From Cutaneotrichosporon cavernicola (Eukaryota; Basidiomycota; Tremellomycetes; Trichosporonales; Trichosporonaceae): a DNA stretch of 64,000 nt. Positions 10,164-21,600 of the stretch are shown here, in pieces. The notes beneath the pieces are model-generated. The model searched no databases, was not told the origin of the DNA, and saw nothing but the letters and a program-made list of their open reading frames with translations. Position numbers and translations under genes: made by a program. How positions within the stretch are numbered: the stretch's first letter is position 1; every line of letters starts with the position of its first letter. The DNA is taken from NCBI RefSeq assembly GCF_030864355.1, contig NC_083400.1, positions 759,001-823,000 on the forward strand, in the 5' to 3' direction.

Positions 10164-13100
10164 ATGGCAGCCTCTACGATAACAGAGGAGGAAGTCGAAG
10201 CCTTCCTCATTGATCTTCGTACAGGAGGTAAGTGACCGCACCGGACCAACACCCCAGTATATACTGACCAAGTACTAGATGTCGACAAGAAGGTCAACCT
10301 CGTCACTCACTGGGGACTCAAGCTCGAGGGAGTCACCGAACTCCCCGAGCGAACAGTGGACGCCATCACCTTGCTCGTTGGGCCGTTTGTACGCTCTTCC
10401 GCCCACCTACTCGTCTCCGCCACCTTGAACACCTTCCTCCCCCTCTTCCTGCCCCTCATCCCAGTCACACCCGCGTTGCATCTCAAACTCGCCTTGTCGC
10501 ACATGCTCCCTGGGCTTATCGAGAAACTCAATGACCCTAAAGAGCGACTGTCGGGCCCAGCTCGGGAATGCCTCGGACTGCTGGGCGGCAAGGCGTACGG
10601 AAGTGAATTCCTCACCGCTTCCCAGGCGGGGCCAAGCCGGGTCAAGGACAGGGATGGCGTGGTGTCCCAGTGGGAATTGGCGGTCAAGGACGCGCTGAGC
10701 GGCCGAGCTGCCCGCGCGAAGATTGAGATCCTCAAGCTTCTGCTGCAGATGCGCAACGACCCCTCCATGAAGCTGCCACTCAAGCCATGGCTCGCTAGCC
10801 TCGTCAATCTTCTTGAGGACAGCGACGGAGCCGTCCGAGACCAGGCGCGCGAGGTGAGACCTGTAGCCGCATGACGTTGACCTAAGACTGTTGTCGCGCT
10901 TCTGTCACCTTCTACTACGCCCCCCGCGGCCCGCACCGAGTTCAAGAAGCTCATGTTCGCTCGAAACGTCCGCAAATCGATTGCGGACGGAATCCTCGCC
11001 CGCGTCCTTGGGGGGCCTAGCGTGCCACCCACACCTTCCGCTGTGAGGCAAGCACCGGCTGGGAGCTCAGAGTCAACGCGCGCCCCAACGCCAGCGAACG
11101 AGGATGTCGAAATTGTTTACGTATGTGCCCAGACGTGGCTTCGCTAACTTGGAGATCGCGGGCGCGCGTGATCTCGAGCTCGAGTTCAAGGCGATGATCC
11201 CCCACTTTGCGGTGAGGATGAGCAGTAGTCGGGCGCTGACGTTCAGGGCAAGGAGACGGAACATAACTGGGGTCCGCGGGAGCGAGCCCTCGTTCGCATC
11301 CGAGGAATGCTGCGCGGCCAAGTGTTCGCGAAGCACCCCGATGCGTTCGTTGCGGGCCTCAAGGGCGACATCATCGATGGGGTGTCGAGGACTGTTAGTG
11401 TGTGCGAACAGCAGACCTGACATTAGCTCACGACTTTGCGAACAACCCTAGCCCAGCAATCTTGTGCTCTCGTTCAAGAGCTGGCGGAAACTCTGGGACC
11501 GTCGTTTGACCCGTCAGCGGAAGTCTTGCTGCCTACTCTCTGGAAGATGGCGTACGTGATCATCCCTCGCAGTAACTAACAGCTCCAGAGGCTTGACGAA
11601 ACGGATGATTGCCGAACGGTCTCAAGCGGGAGTGGCGGCCATTATCAAATATTCAACTGTCCAACCACGCATCTTACTCTCCCACATCAACGCTGCAATC
11701 AGCGACAAGAGCGCCCAGACGCGCCAGTACGGCGTTGCCCATCTCAGAACGTTCATCGAGAGCCCGAGTGCGAAGAACATCCTGCACGACGGGCTGCTCG
11801 ACCAAGCGGAGCAGATGGTGAAGCGGTGCTTGAGCGACATCAACCCTGCCGTCCGCGAGCAAGGCCGCATCACCTACTGGAGCTTGGAGCGTATCTTCCC
11901 ACAACCGGCGGCCAAGATCATGTCGAGTTTGGATGGGTCAGCAAGGAAGCAACTTGAGCGGGCAAACCAACAACGACACGGTAACGGTGATGGTGCCACA
12001 CCGGCCGTGAGGCCGTCACCCAAACCTCGTGCGAGCTCGGCAATGAGCGCGATGATAGCAGCTAAGCGAGTCCAGGCAGCTGCTGAGAGGGCGAGTGCAA
12101 CAGCGACTCCGACTGCAGCGACGCTGTCCACGAACCTCTCTGAACAGCTGGCGACTCCACACGGGGGAAGGGACTCTCCTGTGGCCTCCCCTTCGCCGAA
12201 GCCGCACAGGGAGGCCTCGGGTTTACCTGCGACTCCAATCTCACCCGAAGAACCCCGGACTGGGCCTTCCCAGCGAGCGCACGAGGCCGATACCCCAGGC
12301 CATACGCCGGCTGCTGCTACCGCTCCGCGTACGCCTGGCAGCCCTGCGACCTCAACTCGTCTGCCAAGGCCGGTTTCGTCCAGGGCATCACACGCTCCGT
12401 CGCCTCCCTCACCAATCTCACCCGTCTCATCTGCGCATACCGTCTCCAAACAAGCGCCCAGCCTGAAGCGCATCGCTCGATTGTCGAGAGAGATCAAGCC
12501 ACCTTCCGTTGACGGTCGGCAGTCTGACACACACAGCGTGAGATCGCCACAGAGCCACACGTCGCGCAATGGCAAGGCTTTGCCGTCACCTGTGTCTCGG
12601 ATGTCGACACTTCCACGACCCATCAGCGGAGTCATGTCGGGAGCCTCATCGGATGTGTCGGCCAGATCCAGGTCCTCAAGCCTCGCACGGACACTTTCTT
12701 GGAGCCCGCCTGGGCCGGCTGACTCGCCGCTCCAAGCATTCCGTGCTCCTGGAGGTAACGTTGCCCACGGCGCACGTAGAACGACTTCCGGGTCTCTGCA
12801 CGTGGCGCGCCCCACCACCACGCCTCGGTCCCTCTCTGGACCGAATTGGCCTCAACCTTCGCAGCCACCGCCGCTGATCCCTGAAGCCCACACGTATTTC
12901 ACCTACCAGGATCCCGCGGAAGAGGCGAGACACGCTCAAGCCCAACAAGGGCTGTCAGCTGCTAAACAGCTCCTCGAGTTTGACGATGACGATGCGCTCA
13001 TCGCGACCGCGCCTATGACCCCCGCCCGTGGCTTACCAGGAAACAACATGCCAACCATGACGCCTGCACGCGGACTCTTAAATGGGCTGGGTCGGAGAGA

Positions 13101-14238
13101 GTGGGAGGACTCGCCCATGTCCATTACTCCGAAACTCATTCACAAGCTGGAACACAGCGGGTACGAGCGTAGCTGGTGGACGGCGAGACGTAAGCGTGAG
13201 TATTGTGCCGTGGCCGAGAGGACTAGGCTGATTGAAGTGCTAGAAGAGGCGGCGGCTGTCAACTCTGTCAAGAGCGACGATATTGAAGCCGATGTTGCAT
13301 CTTTGGATCAGCCGACGGCAAAGAGTTTGAAGCGTATTGCGCACTTCTCGGCTCAAAACTCCGTCGCTGAGGACGGCGAGGAGCAGGACGGCCGTAGGTC
13401 CGAGATCTGGGCAGAGAACCGGCTCTTTGACCGTGTCTTGGACGGCCTTCTAGCGGCTCTTGATCCCAAGCAGGTGAGCGAAAATCGCCCGAGTCCCAGT
13501 CTGATGACAGCCTGCCGCAATCCTCGAGCAGGCTCTTGTGACCCTGTGGGAGCTGGTGCAGAACCAGTGGTCGCTGTTTGAGGCACAGTCGCGCGAGGAT
13601 ACCCTCCTCGACCGTCTCTTTGACCTGCGCATCAGCACCGATCACACAGTGAGTGCCACGTTTACCTTTACTGACTACAGGTCCTCGAATCCACCAATGC
13701 GATGATCTCGTTGCTTGTAGAGGTGTGCAACCCACCCTTCCTTCTCTCGCAGCTTGAGGCCGCTCTCAAGCGGTTCATGACTGCGCACCAAGGCGAGGTT
13801 GACTCTTCGGAGTGGGCTCGCGTGCGGACTGCTGGCTACACGTACGCTATGAACGCAATGGGTATGTGCATACTCAAGCTGCCAAAGGAAGCGGTCGAGG
13901 GTGAAGCCAAGCGGCGCAGTCACTTGGTTGTAGAGGTGAGTCACCGGGTTCTGACAAAGCTGTCGCTGATTCAGTCGCTTTCTCCTGAGCTTGCGGTGTC
14001 TTCGCGGCAGGCGGGCAACCGTGTCATCCTGGCGGTGCAGTGTATGCTTCAGGACGACTCGCGCACGCTGGACATATTCCCCGACCTCACCTCGACGCAG
14101 CGGGACTTCGCGACGTACCAGATGTCGCAATCTGACCTGTTGACCAAGGCCACAGAGGAGGAGGAGGCGGTGTCCCGCCGCCAGTCACTCCACAACCAGC
14201 TTGTGGACGGACTGGCCAAGGGTTCACGTACTCGATAG
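10164..14238 (+). CDS. CLASP/Stu1-type microtubule plus-end protein
   Basis: Exons 10164-10227, 10279-10853, 10887-11120, 11155-11211, 11247-11393, 11427-11551, 11589-13473, 13511-13648 and 13681-14238 join to about 1260 residues. TOG/HEAT arrays occupy the N-terminal third, including the CLASP signature [16 protein letters not shown] then [16 protein letters not shown] long Ser/Pro/Arg-rich disordered region follows (about 520-900), then a C-terminal helical CLASP domain. CLASPs rescue and stabilise spindle and cytoplasmic microtubules. A 39-nt segment at 13936-13974 has good GT and AG ends, no stop and a length divisible by three, so it may be a ninth intron; removal gives about 1247 residues. 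The minus strand of exon 7 holds a 315-codon open frame that is only a codon-usage shadow. Confidence 0.88.
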
Positions 14239-14588
14239 GAGTAATGCGCTATGTGCTATGCATGTCGTGGGGTCAGACATTGCCGAGTCACTGTTGCGGC
14301 GAACTCACAGTTACATTAACGGTGGAAGATCCGAAACTCGGCCGAGCGCAAACATGCTGGCAAGTGGCCGCAGGACGCCGCTTTCACTTATCAGATAAAC
14401 CCCGCATACCGTGACCTGTCCCTTTCCGACCACGCGCAGTCATGCGAAGAGCGTTCTGCACGATCCTACAGTTCGAGCCGGGGTCTCCATCGGGTCTGAA
14501 GGAGTCGGCTGCGACAGACAGGGCGAGATGAGGCTGGTCACTGCCACCTGTAAGACATGCCATGAGCGGGTGATTCCCACCATCGACT
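14239..14588. other. Gap between CLASP gene and pseudogene, no gene seen
   Basis: I see no coding potential or RNA gene. It is probably the CLASP 3' end followed by the old promoter of the dead oxidoreductase. Confidence 0.5.
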
Positions 14589-15936
14589 ATGGTCACAGCA
14601 CTCAAGAGCGTCGTGGTGATAGGCCAGTCGTATGTTGGCACTGTTGAGTAGAGACATTACTGCGCTCACCCCAGAGCGTGGCTCAGCAACTGGCGGCGGA
14701 CCTTCCCACCACGCACCGCGTACAGTAAATCGGGACGGGCAGTTCTTCGAGCCGTTCGTCGCGCAGGGAGTCTACCACAAAGTGCTCACCCCGACAGATC
14801 CTCCTCGTCGAGCCTCACACCCACTTCCATCACTTTTTTCGCTTTCGTGAGTCAGCAGAGAGGCCAACCCAAGTGCGGGTTTGGTTTCTGCTCCATATTT
14901 CTCATAACTAGGGCATACAAAAGTTCTACCAAGGTCGCCGATTCAGGAGCTAACGCCTCAACCTCGATACGCGGTTCTTCCCTCCTTTGAGCACAAGGGA
15001 TTTATCCCGTACCGTCTCTTCGACCAAGAGCGTTTGTCAAATCGTCACGGCCTCGATGCTGTGGTGCGTGCCAAAGTCCTCTATGTTCATCCTCGCGAAC
15101 CACGTCGTACTCGACCGTCCATGGCAGGGCTCGAAGGAGCTTCATTACGAGTATCTGGGCATTGCGACTGGAACTAGACCGTCTGCGCCGGGCACAATGG
15201 AGTAGGCAGATAAGATCGCGTCTGTCGAGTACCTTCAGCGATACCAGCAGCAAGTGCTTTTTTTACCATCGATACTTATCATCGGAGGCCGGGCGGTCGG
15301 CATCCAGATGGCGGCCGATATCAGAGAGCTGTCTGTAACCCAGCGAGAAGGTGACGTTGGTGCAGTCGCGCGACCGCGTGATGCCGAAATTCCATTTGCG
15401 TTTCCACGAGTTCATCGCGGTGCGCTTCAGGCAGCTTTGACATTGAACTTATCACCAACTCGCGTGTTGTGCTCCCAGAGGGCGGTTTCCCGTCCGATCT
15501 CAACGTTTTGCGTCAAGTTGATTAACGGCCGCGAGCTGGAGACGCAGCTCGTGATCCTTACGACTGGCCAGACACCGAACAATGAACTCGTCCGCACCCT
15601 AACGGCGACGACGGATTCGCTATTTAACACCGATAACGGCTTCATCCGTGTCAAGCCAACGCTTCAGCTCGCCCACCCCGCGTATCAAAATATTTTTGCC
15701 GTGGGTGACAGACATCGCAGACACAGGGGCGCACAAGGCTGCTCGGCTCGGAGCCGCACAGGCGACGGTGCTCGCGAAGAACTAACAGTCCATGATTGAG
15801 GGCAAGGAGCCGTCGGACAGCATCACTATCACTCCGCTGGCGTTTCATATCACGCTCGGCCTACAGAAAAGCGTGGTGTTTCGCAACCCTCCTCCGGGAG
15901 AAAGGAGCCGTCGTGTATGCTTGGCGTGACGAGTGA
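14589..15936 (+). pseudogene. AIF-like (AIFM2/FSP1 type) FAD oxidoreductase, decayed
   Basis: Family blocks appear in the right order but in changing frames: a Rossmann start VVVIGQSYVG (14607 on), AQQLAADLPTTHR, LLVEPHTHFHH, PRYAVLPSFEHKGFIPY (about 14957), HYEYLGIATGTR (about 15145), ILIIGGRAVGIQMAADI (about 15274), SRDRVMP, TGQTPNN (about 15560), NGFIRVKPTLQ, DTGAHKAARLGAAQA (about 15718) and FRNPPPGE (about 15876). Between blocks there are an in-frame TAG at 15203-15205, TGA codons near 15437, and at least five frameshifts (about 15100, 15335, 15437, 15505 and 15707) that short introns do not explain. The second dinucleotide motif has Arg in place of a Gly. The living enzyme would reduce quinones with NAD(P)H. 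I call it a pseudogene; sequencing error alone would need many independent mistakes while the neighbours are clean. Confidence 0.85.
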
Positions 15937-16834
15937 GTGCTTCCGCATTTCTGGGTTTGTTCCTTGGTTATGACCTGCGCGCGCAGTGGAAAGTCCGACA
16001 TGAATATTGACAGGGTTTGGGCACGTCGCGGTGTGCGTGTGCGTGTGAACTGCATCGACGATTATCATTTGTAGAGTTTCCGCAGTTGGAGCCATAATTT
16101 CCAGACTCCCGAGGGCCGAGGGGAGGGGCTTTCGATGCAGCTATGGTACACTTGCCATATTGCAATATGCCGGCACCGGGGAGGCCAAGGCGTGCCAAAG
16201 GTGGATAGTGTGGGCCTGGCCGAGTTGGCCAAAGTTGATTACGGTAAAGTAAGTAGTAACAGATACCTTCCATTCTAGCTATATGATATTTTAAAGTCTG
16301 TTACTGAATTACTGATTTGAATTACAGAATTTGAAGCCAAATGCTTTTGACAAAGTGGTGGTTTAGGCGAAATTCTTGATTACTTAAGCCCAACCTTATT
16401 TAATCACGTGGTCAAAGGTAATTGCCCAGGCCCATGGCAGATTGGCCTAAATATGCTAACCTCTTCTGTCGCCAATGGGTTGGCCCTCTTCACCCTTGCC
16501 ACTGCCCTGGGCCCAAAGACCTCGGCCCACTTCCAGACTAGAAATGAACATTGGATGACCTGGATTCAAGGGCAATATAGGGCTAGAACAGGGCCAGAAC
16601 AGGGGCCCGTAACACTCAACAAGCCCATCTCGATCCCTTTATCCTCATAGATTCCCCCCGTACCAAAGTGCAAAGTCCTTCCTCTTGCCTTATACACAGA
16701 AACACGCCATATCTCTTGTTCTTGCTCTTGCTCTTGCTCTCAATCAAGCAGAACAAGGCGCCAAAGACGCTCACGGCTTACACCCACAGCCGGTTGCGGC
16801 ACGGCGTCTTTATCAACCTCTCGCCTGCCCAACA
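15937..16834. other. Upstream region of PDK1 gene
   Basis: No gene is seen. AT content rises around 16230-16420. A CACGTG lies at 16405-16410. TCTTGC-type repeats and a pyrimidine-rich leader sit at about 16680-16745. An in-frame ATG at 16685 could extend the kinase by 50 residues of low-complexity sequence, which I do not favour. Confidence 0.5.
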
Positions 16835-19800
16835 ATGGCCGCCACCGCTGCCTCCCCGGCTGGCACCCCTCCGACGCCGCCCTCTGGCCTGCCTGCCTTT
16901 GCGCGCGTGACCTCGGCATCGCTTCTTCAACGCAACGCCTCGACGTCGTCGTCGATCTCGACCACAACTTCCGAGTCATCCTCATCGCTTGTCGCAGTGC
17001 CTATTCGTCCTCCACCAATTCAAACACGCACGGCCGCCACTCCCGAGGCACAGCTTCCCAGCGATGCCGGGGCCGACTACAGCGAGCCAGAGCCTGCGGG
17101 AATGTATGGGGGAAGAGGCTTCGCGCGCAACGGCCCTCGAATGGCGCGACAAGCAACCGATCCCCCGCGTTCAATCGGGACAAGTGGGCGGCAAACACCG
17201 TCCATCATCACTTGCAACACGGGACGCTCCCCATCAGTCCCCCGGAATCTCAGTCCCACTACACCTCGCGCAACGCGCCTTCCTCTTCCCGAATCTATGA
17301 TGACAGGTGCGCCCCATTCGCCACAAGCGTTGCGCGTCACTGTCGCAGACGATGACGGCCCCGGAACACCTGCGCGCCCCCAACATACGAGCTCTAGCCC
17401 AGGTACACCGACTACACTGCGCGGTATCCCCAAGTCGCGTAACCAGAGTATGGACAGCAGCCACGCTGCCCTGTCGGAACGCGAGAGGCGCCAGAGCCAG
17501 CTGTCAACGCAGTCGAGCGGCTCGGCCGCTTCGAGGAGACCTTCAAGGAGAGACTACATCTTCGGCGACGAGCTCGGGCGTGGGAGCTACAGCACTGTAT
17601 GTCCCGACCATAGTCTTTCTTGCTCGTTCATTTCTGACACCAGGTTGTACTCGCGACGGCTGCAGCAAATGGGGCCCTCTCCGCGAGCCCCCGTGGCCAT
17701 GCCCAGCAATTTGCGATCAAGATCATGAACCAGGCGCATCTCATCCAGGAGAAGAAGGCCAAGTACGCCCACATCGAACGAGATGCCCTTATTCGGCTTT
17801 CTCTCCCCAGGTCATCAATGTCTCCGACCGCCCGCGCTGGTCACCGCCGCGGCCTGTCTAATTCATCGTCCACGGGTGGCGGACCCAATCGCAAGAGTGG
17901 ACCCCATCATTTGCGCGCTGACAGTGGTGGTGGCTCATCTGCGGTCACGATGATAGCGTCGCCTTCGGGCGGGCTGCGTGATCGACCCCTTGCCATTGCC
18001 GACTCTCCAACGACGGGCACAATCCCTCTTTCGCCTCTCCTGACATCTGGCCGCCTCGGGACGCGCACAAACGAGCCGCTAGAGATCTTGGAGGACTCGC
18101 CTCGCAGCAAACCGCCTTCACCTGTCAAGGAAGAATCCAGTGACGGCCAATCGGATGGAGGAACTGCATCGGAGCCTCTCCAACTTCACCCAAGAAGGGA
18201 GGGCTCGACCGACCAGGACTCCATGCGCATGCGCACCCCGCGCAAACGCCGGCAGTCCCTTGCGCCATCTGAGCGTAGCGCGCGCAGTTCCAAGTCGGTG
18301 ACTGGTGGCCAGCAAGTGTTTGGCCACCCGGGAATTATCAGGTTATACTGCACGTTTGCCGATAAGACCAGTGTCTGTGAGTTTGGCCATCTCTTCCTCC
18401 TCACCATCATTCGTCCCCTGACAGAAGACTACGTCCTCGAGCTCGCTAGCAACGGCGAACTGGCCGCTGTGATTCGCAGGTACGGCTCACTGGACCTCAC
18501 CTCGACGCGCTATTATGCGGCACAGCTCATCGATACTCTCGAGTTCATTCATGAACGCGAGATCATCCATCGTGACGTCAAGCCCGAGAACCTTCTCTTG
18601 GACAACGAGATGCGCCTCAAAGTGACGGATTTTGGCAGTGCGAAGATCCTTGGCAGGAAAGAGGAGCCCACCGAGACCAGCAAGCGCTCGTTTGTTGGAT
18701 CTGCAGACTATGTCAGCCCAGAGGTGCTGCGTAGTGAGCCCGCGACCTTTGCGTAAGTGTGGGCTGACGAACCGTGCTGACCTCCAGCTCCGATATATGG
18801 GCGTTCGGAGTGGTTCTCTTCGACTTCATCACCGGCAAGTCGCCATTCCGGAGTGCAACCGAATTCCTCACCTTCCAGAAGGTGTTGAAGCGCGAGCTCG
18901 AGTTCCCAAAAGGTTTCGACCCTGCTGCACGCTCACTAGTTGAGCTCTGCCTCGATCTCGAGGCGAGTGGCCGGCCTAACCCCCAAGAGATCAAGACCCA
19001 CCCGTTCTTCGCCGGCGTGGACTGGAACAACATCTGGTCTGCGCCTGCACCCAAGATCACGACCGGCATGACTTTACCGCAGAAGACGCTCGCGCAAGTC
19101 GCGCTGGACTCGGACGTTTGGGCGGCGTTTGACGACGATGAGTCGGACGGCGAGTTTGGCGACCACAGCCAGGAGCCTCAATATAATCGCTTCGCTGCAG
19201 CTGAAGCAGTCCAAGCGGTGGACTTCCCTGATGAAGAGTTAGATCCACCGCGCCCAGCCTGGCTCGAGGAAGAAGTAGGCCCTCGACCACCTCGCCAGCC
19301 CAAACCTCGCGGTTGGTCGACGAGCTCCAGCTCAAGTGGTGGGCGCCTCAGCGGACTGCTTGACACCATGGGCATCAATCCCACCTTTGCACACCGGGCG
19401 GGATCGGGGCGCGTCAGTCGCACCAGTGATCGCGGATCGTACGACGATCGCAGTCCATCTCAATCGCGTACCAGTTCACCCGAGGCCAGATACCGCGGCG
19501 TGGCGCACACGGACAACAGCCGATGGTGAGTTGAAGGTTGTGCGCTGTGGAGTGACATCACGCGGTTACTAACTTGCAGGATGCCGCTCCTCGTCGCAAA
19601 CGAGAGAATCGTCCTGTCGACGGGCATGTCCATCAAGCCTACCAGCGCAGTTCCTCTGCCCTCGTTCCTGCTGCCGTCAGCCAAGCGGCGCCAGCTCATT
19701 ATGACCGATCTTCCTCGTCTCCTGGCGGTCAAGGATGACCCAGAGACAGGCGAGCCGAGGGTCAAGACCGAGTTCCAATTTATTTCTCACCCTATACCGA

Positions 19801-20035
19801 GTCACATGAAGGCCGTCGTCTACAACCACGGCGGCGCAGACCGGGACGAATCGGCCATCCAATACGTCCTTGAAGTTCAGGAGAAGGGCAGCAAGCTGTT
19901 TGTCATCCAGACAGTGAGTGGTCAACCATTTTGCAAGAGTTCACTGACCCGCAGGCGACTCAAGCTTTCACTTGCATCGCAGACACCGGCGACATACGGG
20001 CCGCGTGGATGCACACCCTGCGTCGAGCGGTATAA
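16835..20035 (+). CDS. PDK1-type AGC kinase (Pkh family) with large insert and C-terminal PH-like domain
   Basis: Exons 16835-17596, 17644-18376, 18428-18752, 18788-19525, 19580-19913 and 19955-20035 encode about 990 residues. A 240-residue Ser/Pro-rich N-terminus precedes the kinase: G-loop ELGRGSYST, Lys about 280 in AIKIM, catalytic HRDVKPEN (Asp about 548), DFGSAK, activation segment SFVGSADYVSPEVL (PDK1-like), and a WxFGVVLF helix. Between the helix-C region and the GHPGII strand sits an insert of about 170 low-complexity residues. A C-terminal domain of about 110 residues ends in the helix AWMHTLRRAV, as in a PH domain. PDK1 kinases phosphorylate the activation loops of other AGC kinases downstream of sphingoid or phosphoinositide signals. 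Intron 2 must use the second AG of GACAGAAG: the first creates a stop. Confidence 0.87.
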
Positions 20036-20351
20036 ACATCTGTTGTACAATTCTCGTCCCCATACACATCATGAGTGGTACCAATGCTAAACAATAATCG
20101 CGCACGGGACTCATCCCGATGAGAGGAGAGTCTGCAGAGAGAGAGAGGTGTGGGGTGGCAGATAGTAGGACGAAGGTGTGATGGCATTTCTCCGCACCTT
20201 TTACCGTACCACGCGGACCTCATATGAACACGGGTTCATGGTCCGCGTGGTACGGTGCGGTACTCGTCATGGTTAACCAATTCAGCTGGCTTCAACAACT
20301 CCTTCCTTCCTTCCATTCATTCTTCATTCTTCATTCCATCCAATTCACCTC
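20036..20351. other. PDK1-GNAT intergenic region
   Basis: It carries the hairpin at 20203-20256, a GA-rich run (about 20115-20147) and CTTC/ATTC-rich leader sequence just before the acetyltransferase start. No gene is seen. Confidence 0.5.
20203..20256. repeat. Strong inverted repeat / hairpin
   Basis: A 17-bp arm at 20203-20219 is perfectly complementary to 20240-20256. The 20-base loop itself contains ATGAAC and GTTCAT, so the whole element folds as one long hairpin with a 4-base bulge. It lies 168 bp after the PDK1 stop and 96 bp before the acetyltransferase start. It may be a transcript 3'-end structure, a protein-binding palindrome or a small mobile-element remnant. Confidence 0.8.
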
Positions 20352-21089
20352 ATGTCCCAAAAGCCTCTTTCACACACTCCAGGCGGGCTGTCAAGAACCA
20401 GTACTCATCTTGACCCTGCGTCAGGCGAGCCGTTTCTCCCACTTCCAAGCCATGTGGATGTTCTCCTCACACCATTCCGCCCAACAGATGTTGAAGCCAC
20501 AGTGAGACCACCGCATCCCCGCGTCTGATCCTAGGTCGAGCTCTGCAACATTCATTCAGTGGGGATGTGGTTTTATCATCGTGCCTATCCGTACGCCATC
20601 TCCGATTTCCAGCAGGAACAGGAGAAGATCGTCCCCGAGCAAGACGAGGCAGTTGCAGCCCTCAAGGCCGGCAAACGGCCAACGACCTTCCCTTTCAAGG
20701 TCATACGCGACGTGAAGACTGACAAGCTGATTGGCGAAATCAAAATCTTTCCATCGCAAGAGCATCCCCCAAGTGAAGAGGTCTGGGAGCTCAGCTATAT
20801 CCTCCATCCCGAGCACCAGGGGCGAGGTATTGCACGTGCGGCCGTCCACGAGAGTATGGAGTGGGCTCGAGCTATGTTGGGCGTGAAGAAGTTGGAGGCG
20901 GTGAGTAGTCTGTCTGATGTGAGTGAGAGCATATGGCTCACACCACAGTATGTACAACCGCGGAACAGGCCGTCAACAAAGCTCATGGACAAACTTAGCT
21001 TTACTCTCCTCGACACCATCACAGGCCCGTGGCCCGAGGAGAAGGGAGGAGGCATGTCCACGGCCGCGCGGTACATGAAGGAGCTGTAA
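20352..21089 (+). CDS. GNAT-family N-acetyltransferase (RimJ/RimL-like)
   Basis: Exons 20352-20501, 20535-20900 and 20949-21089 encode about 218 residues. After a proline-rich start the fold runs LLTPFRPTDVEA, then VELCNIHSVGMW, an acceptor-site strand, ELSYILHPEHQGRGIARAA with the acetyl-CoA pyrophosphate loop Q/R-x-x-G-x-G/A, and a C-terminal segment NRPSTKLMDKLSF like the N-x-x-S-x-x-x-x-x-K-x-GF motif of GNATs. The substrate is unknown. The 48-nt second intron has no stop and keeps frame; removal is favoured because it restores the A-x-V-x-x-x-N strand. Confidence 0.75.
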
Positions 21090-21600
21090 ATTGCGCACTG
21101 CATCTCAGCCGTTCCTGGCTGTCAACAGACAGATAGATGAAGGTCATGTAGATCATGTATTCAAGAGACAAGGTTGGATGCGATGACTAATTGCCTTGTC
21201 TGACGACTGCCTCAACTAATAATGGCTCGACGATTTGGAATCCAATGGTATGGTAATGGTGGGCGCAGGAAGGCGAAAGAAGTGCCAACCAGGTCACACA
21301 CACACACCGGTACGGCCCGCTTTCTGTTCGTTCGTATCAACAATGACAAGCATTCAATAGAGCCCAACCGAATACGGCACCCTCACCCTCTAGTTTGTTC
21401 AGCTGCCGCAGACCTGTCTGCCTTGCCCCTTCCTTTCATTGACTTCGTTTGGCACCATGACGCAGTCTCTGAGCGTGATTTCACGGTTTGTTACCAGTTG
21501 AGCCTATCCTGCCGCTGTGTCCCCTATTTCGATGTCTCATGCATTTCTGTCACTGCTGTCATGGTCCTCATTGAATACATGGTTCCCGCCACTTCACTAA

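Noticed and set aside
11874..12821. 315-codon antisense open frame inside the CLASP gene
   Set aside because: It is the shadow of a long Ser/Pro-rich exon with strong codon bias.
14411..14647. 78-codon frame with CKTCHERV
   Set aside because: A CxxC-like match in an otherwise random frame overlapping the pseudogene start.
15937..16834. tRNA or rRNA gene
   Set aside because: No A/B box pair or cloverleaf could be made here or in other gaps.
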